A program made the position numbers and the translations under genes. A model generated the notes under the pieces. It saw only the letters and a list, made by a program, of their open reading frames with translations, had not been told where the DNA came from and did not search any database. A stretch of 10,555 nucleotides of DNA from an uncultured Eubacteriales bacterium (GTDB lineage Bacteria; Bacillota; Clostridia; Oscillospirales; Oscillospiraceae): contig USIZ01000023.1 of NCBI GenBank assembly GCA_900554855.1, positions 1 through 10,555 of the forward strand, read 5' to 3'. Below, in pieces: positions 5,875 through 10,555 of the stretch (position 1 is the stretch's first letter; each line of letters begins with the position of its first letter).

Positions 5875-5973
5875 GAGCGCTCAACCGGCGCAGCATATGC
5901 TGCGCTGGTCTGTATTTCTTTCTGTCAAAGGTTCTGCCTTTGGGCCTTCGTGGAACGAGACACCATCCGTTCC
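5873..5973 (-). repeat. Cluster of palindromes in the 3' untranslated region
   Basis: Between the ene-reductase stop and its terminator there are four small inverted repeats: a perfect 12-bp palindrome TTGAGCGCTCAA (5873-5884), a perfect 18-bp palindrome GCGCAGCATATGCTGCGC (5888-5905), CAAAGG-N5-CCTTTG (5926-5942) and GGAACG-N10-CGTTCC (5952-5973). The first shares its first two bases with the terminator stem. No gene is supported here. The two perfect palindromes could be RNA hairpins or protein sites. Confidence 0.7.
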
Positions 5974-5981
5974 GAGCAGGT

Positions 5982-7979
5982 TCAGGCCAGGTTGACCGCA
6001 GCCCAGTAGCCCTCTTCCATGGCCTGGCGGGCCTTGCGGGGCTTGACGCAGTCGCCCACGGCGATGGTGTCGATGCAGGCATCCTTCAGCTCGTCCACAA
6101 TGCCGGTGTTGGGGCGCATACCCATGGCGTAGACAATGCCGTCAGCGGGGATGAACTCCTCGCCGCCCTCGGCGTTGGTGGCATAGACGCCCTTGCCCGG
6201 CTCGATGCGGGCCACGCGCAGACCGGTGCGGCAGGTGATGGGCGCCTTGGCGAAGGACTGCATCATGCCCTCCTTGTGCATCCAGTTGGCCTCGGGGGCG
6301 ATCTCGCTCTGCATTTCGATGATGGTCACATCGTGGCCGTTTTCAGCCAGATACAGGCCGGTCTCGCAGCCCACCAGACCGCCGCCCAGCACGGCAACCT
6401 TCTTGCCGAAGTTGGCCAGCTTGGTGTAAACGGTGGTGGCGTGCTCCACGGAGGGATCGTCCAGACCGGGGATCGGGGGACGGGAGGGGGTGGAGCCCAC
6501 GGCCAGAATGACGGCGTCGTAGCCGCCGGCCTTGATGAACTCGGGGGTGACGGTGGTGTTGAGCTTCAGTTCAATGGCGTTCTTCTCCACCTGATGGATC
6601 AGGTAGTTCTTCAGGCGCATCAGATCGACCTTCAGATCGTCATAGTCGGTGAACTTCAGCAGACCGCCCAGCTTGTCGGTGGCCTCGGCCAGCGTCACCT
6701 GATGGCCGCGCTGTGCGGCGGTGACAGCGGCCTGCATGCCGCCGGGGCCGCCGCCCACGACCAGCACCTTGCGCTGACGCTTGGCGGGGGCGCTCATGCG
6801 GTCAAAGCGGCACTCCTGAGCGGTGCGGGGATTGACGGCGCAGGACAGGTTGTTGCCGTTGTGCAGACCGGTGAGACAGTCCAGGCAGCGCAGGCAGGGG
6901 ATGATGTCCATGTTGTCGCCGTGGCGGGCCTTCTCGGGGAAGTAGGGATCGGCGATGCTTTGACGGGCCATTGCCACCACGTCGGCCTTGCCGTCGGCGA
7001 TGATTTCCTCGGCCAGCTCTGGGGTGTTGATGCCGCCCAGCGTGACGACGGGGGTCTTGACGCCGGCGGCCTTGATGGCGGCGGCGTAATGGACGTTCAC
7101 GCCGTGGGGCAGGAACATAGTGGGATGGGTGTGGACGGCCTGAGCCTCCTCAATATCCAGGCCGGCGGAGACGTGGATCAGATCCACCTTGCCGTCCAGC
7201 ATCTTGGCGAAGGCGATGCCGTCCTCCTGAGTGAGGCCGCCCTCGATCTCCTCGGAGCCGGACATGCGGTACTCAATCAGAAAGTTCTCGCCGCAGCGCT
7301 GACGCACCCGGTCGATGACCATCAGGGGGAACTTGGCGCGGTTCTCAATGCTGCCGCCGTACTCGTCGGTACGGGTGTTGTATAGAGGGGAGATGAACTG
7401 ATCCAGCAGCCAGCCGTGGCCGCCGTGGAGCAGCACCATGTCGTAACCGGCGTTCTTCAGGATCTCGGCGCAGTCGGCGAAGTGGTCGGCCACCACGTTC
7501 ATGTCCTCCTCGGTCATGCCGTGGATGTCGATGCGCTCCTCGTAGGGCTCGCCGTGGAGTACGCCCTTCTCGACCTTGTGCATCTCGACGGGTCCCCAGG
7601 CCTCCCAGCCCTCGGGATCGGCGTCGGGGTTGGCACCGGCGAAGGCGACCATGCCGCCGTGGTTCAGCTCATGGCTGGCCAGTGCGCCGCCGGCGTGGAT
7701 GGCACGGGCGATCTCCGCCAGCTTGGGCTGGTTTTCGGGGGTGCAGGCGAAGCTGCGGGGGTTGGTGCCGGCGTGCTCCCGGTCAACGGGGGTGTCGCCC
7801 AGAGTGACAACGGCGTAGCCGCCCTTGGCCTTTTCGGCGTAAAAGTCGATCATGGATTCATCGGGACGGCCGTTGAAGTCCATGTGGCTCATCATGTGCG
7901 GCGCCACAAAAAGACGGTTTTTGAAGGTAGTCCGCTTGATGGTCAGCGGTTCAAACAGATGAGGATAATAGGGATTCAT
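5982..7979 (-). CDS. FadH/BaiCD-like Fe-S flavoprotein ene-reductase (665 aa)
   Basis: This is an NAD(P)H-dependent multidomain reductase of the 2,4-dienoyl-CoA reductase / trimethylamine dehydrogenase / bile-acid BaiCD-BaiH type, which reduces activated C=C bonds or acts on related substrates. Residues 1-345 form an Old Yellow Enzyme-like FMN barrel (LLHGGHGWLLDQFISP-N-RTDEYGGS at 183-210, with His185 and His188 at the active site). Cysteines 362, 365, 368 and 380 give CX2CX2CX11C for a 4Fe-4S cluster. A FAD dinucleotide fold starts at 405 (VLVVGGGPGGMQAA), an NAD(P) fold at 528 (VAVLGGGLVGCETG), and the closing FAD motif DTIAVGDCVKP at 637-647. All domains look complete. The start has AAGGAGG ten bases upstream. 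A strong promoter lies at 8021-8049, and a divergent LysR gene suggests substrate-dependent control. The substrate (enoate, enoyl-CoA, steroid, aromatic acrylate) is unknown. Confidence 0.93.
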   Translation of the reverse strand: MNPYYPHLFEPLTIKRTTFKNRLFVAPHMMSHMDFNGRPDESMIDFYAEKAKGGYAVVTLGDTPVDREHAGTNPRSFACTPENQPKLAEIARAIHAGGALASHELNHGGMVAFAGANPDADPEGWEAWGPVEMHKVEKGVLHGEPYEERIDIHGMTEEDMNVVADHFADCAEILKNAGYDMVLLHGGHGWLLDQFISPLYNTRTDEYGGSIENRAKFPLMVIDRVRQRCGENFLIEYRMSGSEEIEGGLTQEDGIAFAKMLDGKVDLIHVSAGLDIEEAQAVHTHPTMFLPHGVNVHYAAAIKAAGVKTPVVTLGGINTPELAEEIIADGKADVVAMARQSIADPYFPEKARHGDNMDIIPCLRCLDCLTGLHNGNNLSCAVNPRTAQECRFDRMSAPAKRQRKVLVVGGGPGGMQAAVTAAQRGHQVTLAEATDKLGGLLKFTDYDDLKVDLMRLKNYLIHQVEKNAIELKLNTTVTPEFIKAGGYDAVILAVGSTPSRPPIPGLDDPSVEHATTVYTKLANFGKKVAVLGGGLVGCETGLYLAENGHDVTIIEMQSEIAPEANWMHKEGMMQSFAKAPITCRTGLRVARIEPGKGVYATNAEGGEEFIPADGIVYAMGMRPNTGIVDELKDACIDTIAVGDCVKPRKARQAMEEGYWAAVNLA

Positions 7980-8020
7980 AAGAGAGAAACCTCCTTTTAA
8001 GTTACATACTTTTCTATTTC

Positions 8021-8049
8021 ATTATAGCGTATCGTCGTCATGCCGTCAA
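8021..8049 (-). promoter_or_regulatory. Sigma-A promoter of the ene-reductase gene
   Basis: On the - strand TTGACG (8049-8044) and a perfect TATAAT (8026-8021) are exactly 17 bases apart. Transcription should start near 8014, about 35 bases before the ATG at 7979, with the ribosome binding site in between. Confidence 0.88.
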
Positions 8050-8145
8050 AGCCGGGCCTCCGTTCGTCCGGTGTTTTTGCCATGTACATCGCACCTTTTC
8101 GCCTTTATTTTTTGCGGCGTTTCAGAACAAAGCGGCGCAATACTC

Positions 8146-8170
8146 TTCTTAACTAACTTTATCCTAAGAA
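8146..8170. promoter_or_regulatory. Inverted repeat, candidate LysR-type operator
   Basis: TTCTTA (8146-8151) and TAAGAA (8165-8170) form six-base arms 13 bases apart, with flanking CTCT and AGAG extending the symmetry imperfectly. LysR-type proteins bind interrupted dyads of this general form in divergent control regions. It lies about 95 bases from the ene-reductase -35 and 85 bases from the lysR -35, farther than usual for activation, so the assignment is weak. Confidence 0.3.
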
Positions 8171-8255
8171 AAGAGGGAAGTAAAGCGACAAAATAGCGTG
8201 TGTCTACAACGGAGTGTTACAGTTTGAAGCACAGAAACTCGGCGGAATGGGGCAC

Positions 8256-8284
8256 TTGAAGGATTGAAAATGGTGTGTTAAAAT
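8256..8284 (+). promoter_or_regulatory. Probable promoter of the lysR gene
   Basis: TTGAAG (8256-8261) and TAAAAT (8279-8284) are 17 bases apart. Transcription would start near 8291, giving about 135 bases of leader before ATG 8426. Confidence 0.6.
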
Positions 8285-8425
8285 ATCACTATATTATTGT
8301 GTATTTGGTATGATACGGCCTGTCATATTAAAATCTGAATTTCCTTTTTCGCCCGTTTTTCGGTAAAATGGCTAAAATGAACGGTGGAAAAGGCATGGAG
8401 ATAAAAAGAAAAGGCAGGGTTCAGA

Positions 8426-9313
8426 ATGGTCAATGAGACGACGGTAAAGTCCTTCCTGACTCTGGTTCGGGTGGGCAGCTTTACAGAGGCGGCAAAGCAG
8501 CTTTTTTTGAGTCAGCAGGCGGTCAGCAAGCAGGTCGCCAAACTGGAGCAGGATCTGGAGTGCACGCTTTTGAGCCGCGAGCGCGGTAAACTGGTGCTGA
8601 CCGATGTGGGAAAAATTTATTATAAGGCGTTCACGGATATGGAGGAGACTCTCACCGCCGCTCGGACAGAAGCCGGGCGCATGACGGCCAATCAGGACAA
8701 TCTGCTGGCCATCGGCCAGCCTGAGCTTCTGGATCTCCAGCAGGTGGGTCGGTCGCTGCTGCGGGACTTTCAGAGTCAGAATCCCAGTCTCCGCATGGTC
8801 TATAAGAGCGCGCCTTCGTGGATGGTGCTGAAGTGGCTGGAGGCCGGAGAAGTGGACGTGGCCTTTACCTTTGCGCCGGAGATCCAGAACCGGGACGAGC
8901 TGGATTATGTGGTGGTGGAGCAGCTTCAGGAGATGCTGGTGGTCTCGGCAGACCATCCCAAGGCCACGCCGGACGCCAATTATCTGGATTTCCGGGATGA
9001 GCGGGTGTTTTATTCCCCCAGTCCGGAGAATGAAAACAATCAGTTGAAGGTGCGCCTGGAGGCCATGGGTTTCCCGACGGACAAACTGATACCGGTGGAC
9101 AACATTCTGTCCTCCTGCGCTTCCGTGGAGCAGATGCAGGGCGTCAACTTCCTGCTGGAGCACTGCACCATGTTGAACAGCAAGACCTTCCGGGCCTATC
9201 CGGACTGCCATGTGGTTACACTGGTGCTGGCCTACCGCAAGGACAACCGGAAACGCGCTGTGCGTCATCTGGTGGACGAGGCTGCCAAACGGCTCAAGCG
9301 TGTCGATATTTAA
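8426..9313 (+). CDS. LysR family transcriptional regulator (295 aa)
   Basis: This is a DNA-binding regulator with the N-terminal winged helix-turn-helix typical of LysR proteins (residues 5-64: FLTLVRVGSFTEAAKQLFLS, QQAVSKQVAKLEQDL, LLSRERGKLVLTDVG), a linker helix (about 65-90) and a periplasmic-binding-like effector domain (about 92-290). Length is normal. It is transcribed divergently from the ene-reductase, the classic arrangement in which the LysR protein controls the neighbouring enzyme gene in response to its substrate or product. It may also control the beta-helix gene downstream, which is read in the same direction but separated by a terminator. The ribosome binding site is weak (GGCAGGG), consistent with low regulator levels. 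The effector cannot be deduced. Confidence 0.95.
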   Translation: MVNETTVKSFLTLVRVGSFTEAAKQLFLSQQAVSKQVAKLEQDLECTLLSRERGKLVLTDVGKIYYKAFTDMEETLTAARTEAGRMTANQDNLLAIGQPELLDLQQVGRSLLRDFQSQNPSLRMVYKSAPSWMVLKWLEAGEVDVAFTFAPEIQNRDELDYVVVEQLQEMLVVSADHPKATPDANYLDFRDERVFYSPSPENENNQLKVRLEAMGFPTDKLIPVDNILSSCASVEQMQGVNFLLEHCTMLNSKTFRAYPDCHVVTLVLAYRKDNRKRAVRHLVDEAAKRLKRVDI

Positions 9314-9333
9314 ATCAGCGAATAACGCAGCTC

Positions 9334-9368
9334 AAACGGGCGGATACAAATGTATCTGCCCGTTTTTT
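9334..9368 (+). terminator. Intrinsic terminator of lysR
   Basis: A 14-bp stem with one G-U wobble (9334-9347 with 9352-9365) closes the four-base loop AAAT and runs into T at 9363-9368. It begins 20 bases after the lysR stop and isolates lysR from the next gene. The A-rich 5' side would also give a U-tract on the - strand, but no - strand gene ends here. Confidence 0.93.
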
Positions 9369-9396
9369 GCTATGTGTCAAAAACAACTTGCTGAAT

Positions 9397-9412
9397 TTGT
9401 GAAATATCACAA
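9397..9412. promoter_or_regulatory. Dyad TTGTGA-N4-TCACAA upstream of the beta-helix gene
   Basis: Perfect six-base arms (9397-9402 and 9407-9412) surround AATA. The arms resemble half-sites of Rex (TTGTGAA-N4-TTCACAA) and of CRP/FNR-type proteins (TGTGA-N6-TCACA), but the four-base gap fits neither exactly. The reader protein is unknown. It lies about 145 bases upstream of the start codon. Confidence 0.4.
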
Positions 9413-9489
9413 CAAATAAGAACGCAATGTAACGGTTGGTTGTACTCGCGGGCGATTTCGTTGCTTTACAGTTTGGCAGGAATCGGTTA

Positions 9490-9532
9490 CTGTGAAATAG
9501 AAAACAAAGGCTTTTGAGAGCTTGTTTCACAG
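9490..9532. promoter_or_regulatory. Leader inverted repeat CTGTGAAA-N27-TTTCACAG
   Basis: Eight-base perfect arms (9490-9497 and 9525-9532) end nine bases before the Shine-Dalgarno of the beta-helix gene. As RNA, ACAA/TTGT and GCT/AGC could extend the stem after a bulge, forming a leader hairpin. As DNA, each arm is a copy of the TGTGAAA half-site also present at 9398. A weak promoter (TTTACA 9465-9470, N17, TACTGT 9488-9493) would overlap the left arm. Confidence 0.4.
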
Positions 9533-9555
9533 ATAAGATTCAGGAGGATGATTAT

Positions 9556-10555
9556 ATGCGCGAGATGATCGTGGACGGCGTTCAGCTGCTGGAGGAAACT
9601 GCCGAGCTGTGTAAGCTGACGCTGAAGGAGGGAGCCAAGCTGACCGCTCCCGAGGGCAAGTTTGTCCAGCTGACGGTGGACGGTGTTGGCCATGAGCTGA
9701 AGGCCGGCACTTATTATGGTGACATCGTGCTCACTGTGGCGGAGAATTATCATATGGATCCCCACGGCCTGATGCTGATGATGGGCCGCAGTGAGGAGTT
9801 CCGCACGGCCGCCGTGATCTCCGACAACAAGGTCGTCGAGGCCAAGGGCGTGCCCGCTCTGGTGCAGGGTGGCGTGATCACCGGCGACGAGGCCGTCGGC
9901 GTGTCCATCTCCAGCGATGAGGAGAATTTCAACGGCATTCTGGTCACTGGCGACAGCGACTATGTGATCGCCGATGCCCACATTGATCTGGACGGCCACG
10001 GCTATAACGACTTTATCGGCTCCGGCGCCGGCATTGCCGCCATTGACAATGTGCATCTGACCATTCAGGACAGTGAGCTCACCGTGAACGGTGTCACCCG
10101 CTGCGCCGTGCACGTCGGCGGCGACAGCGTTGTCCATGTGGATAACTGCCGCATCGAGAACAGTAGCCCCGATGACGCCGATTGGATGGGCGACTTCAGC
10201 TGGGGCATTGCCGTCACCGGCACCAACCGCCTGGTGCAGCTGTGCGACAACGGCACCGTGTACTACACCAACTGCGACCTCAAGACCAACGGCTGGGGCG
10301 TGTTCTCCATTGACGGCTGCGATGACTCCGCCAATATCTTTGTCAAGGACTGCAACGTGGAGCTGTCCGGCCCCCGTGCGGTGGGCTACGGTGCCTTCTG
10401 CATCGGCGACCGCAATATCGTCAGCTTCGACCACAGCAACGTCCATGTCGACGGCTATCCTCTGCTGGTGCGCGGCATGATCGGCGCCGCCCGCGCTGAG
10501 ATCGTCAACGGCTGCGAGGTAACCGGCAACCGCACCGGGGTGTTTTCCATCGGCG
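9556..10555 (+). CDS. Right-handed parallel beta-helix-like protein, N-terminal 333 aa (3' end outside window)
   Basis: The frame opens at ATG 9556 after an ideal AGGAGG (9542-9547) and stays open to the window end. After about 130 residues of short beta-rich segments (LKEGAKLTAPEGKFVQLTVDG, ALVQGGVITGDEAVG) the protein settles into irregular repeats of about 20-25 residues with the pattern hydrophobic-x-hydrophobic then D/N-C/S: LTIQDSELTVNG (167-178), VHVDNCRIENS (193-203), VYYTNCDLKTNG (235-246), IFVKDCNVELSG (261-272), VSFDHSNVHVDG (290-301), AEIVNGCEVTGN (314-325). This stacking is typical of pectate-lyase-like beta-helices. A conserved 'xxC' asparagine/aspartate-cysteine step recurs. 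There is no N-terminal signal peptide or hydrophobic segment, which is unusual for such folds. An enzyme (lyase, isomerase or hydrolase) or structural role cannot be chosen. Upstream are lysR and an ene-reductase, but a terminator intervenes. Confidence 0.8.
   Translation, partial: MREMIVDGVQLLEETAELCKLTLKEGAKLTAPEGKFVQLTVDGVGHELKAGTYYGDIVLTVAENYHMDPHGLMLMMGRSEEFRTAAVISDNKVVEAKGVPALVQGGVITGDEAVGVSISSDEENFNGILVTGDSDYVIADAHIDLDGHGYNDFIGSGAGIAAIDNVHLTIQDSELTVNGVTRCAVHVGGDSVVHVDNCRIENSSPDDADWMGDFSWGIAVTGTNRLVQLCDNGTVYYTNCDLKTNGWGVFSIDGCDDSANIFVKDCNVELSGPRAVGYGAFCIGDRNIVSFDHSNVHVDGYPLLVRGMIGAARAEIVNGCEVTGNRTGVFSIG

Larger units (their letters stand above)
7980..8425. other. Divergent intergenic control region between ene-reductase and lysR
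   Basis: This 446-base AT-rich stretch holds no plausible gene. It contains the ene-reductase ribosome binding site and promoter on the left, an inverted repeat TTCTTA-N13-TAAGAA at 8146-8170, and the lysR promoter at 8256-8284 on the right, leaving about 135 bases of lysR leader in which I see no clear riboswitch fold. Confidence 0.7.

Noticed and set aside
5940..8000. Very long open frames on the + strand opposite the ene-reductase (about 481 and 194 codons)
   Set aside because: They are mirror images of a highly GC-rich coding strand, giving low-complexity Gly/Ala/Val/His-rich products with no family resemblance and no ribosome binding site. The - strand frame has complete FMN, Fe-S, FAD and NAD(P) motifs.
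8145..8170. Possible third iron box (reverse complement of 8151-8169 matches the DtxR consensus at about 12 of 19)
   Set aside because: Lacks both GGTTAG and CTAACC cores and has little internal symmetry in that register; the match is mostly A/T positions in an AT-rich region.
8372..9268. 298-codon open frame on the - strand opposite lysR
   Set aside because: The + strand frame is an unmistakable LysR protein; the opposite frame is rich in His/Gln/Leu with no recognisable domain and is explained by codon bias.
9487..10446. 319-codon open frame on the - strand opposite the beta-helix gene
   Set aside because: Repetitive Ala/Val/Asp/His composition with no start signal. The + strand frame has an ideal ribosome binding site and a coherent beta-helix repeat pattern.
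1..10555. tRNA/rRNA genes, CRISPR arrays, insertion sequences, integrase or attachment sites
   Set aside because: I found no cloverleaf with a TTCRA arm, no regularly spaced repeats, no transposase or recombinase motifs, and no long direct or terminal inverted repeats. The window reads as ordinary chromosomal gene content.

Overview
The window looks like chromosomal DNA from an anaerobic, fairly GC-rich (by eye 55-60%) gut-type Clostridia, most plausibly an Oscillospiraceae-like organism. This rests on the set of protein families (FeoB with a small Cys-rich partner, DUF2325, DUF3793, short flavodoxin, a multidomain Fe-S/FAD ene-reductase), strong AGGAGG-type ribosome binding sites and Gram-positive style promoters and terminators. 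The taxonomic call is inference. I see no rRNA, tRNA, CRISPR array, insertion sequence or phage gene.

Region 1 (1-3270, + strand) is devoted to iron and flavin. It begins inside feoB (ferrous iron permease, C-terminal half). Next come a 58-residue FeoB-associated Cys-rich membrane protein and a 140-residue DtxR/MntR-like regulator, closed by a terminator at 1785-1818. Immediately after that terminator lies an inverted repeat, GGTTAG-N6-CTAACC, ahead of a DUF2325 gene coupled to a DUF3793 gene. A second, closely related element, GGTTAG-N6-CAAACC, precedes a flavodoxin. The second element also matches the classical DtxR/IdeR operator at 15 of 19 positions. The simplest reading is one iron-responsive regulon: Fe(II) import, its regulator, and an uncharacterised DUF2325-DUF3793-flavodoxin module switched on in iron limitation.

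Region 2 (3271-5778, - strand) is a three-gene operon read from a near-consensus promoter (TTGACA-N17-TATATT): an M20 family amidohydrolase/peptidase, a C39-like papain-fold cysteine hydrolase without a secretion signal, and an HD-domain phosphohydrolase. It converges on the flavodoxin gene at a shared terminator.

Region 3 (5836-9368) is a divergent pair. A 665-residue FadH/BaiCD/trimethylamine-dehydrogenase-like ene-reductase is on the - strand with its own promoter (TTGACG-N17-TATAAT) and a palindrome-rich 3' end. A LysR-type regulator is on the + strand. The arrangement suggests that the LysR protein senses the reductase substrate or product, which the sequence does not identify.

Region 4 (9369-10555, + strand) is a 187-base leader with repeated TGTGAAATA motifs, then a right-handed beta-helix-like protein with no signal peptide that runs off the end of the window.
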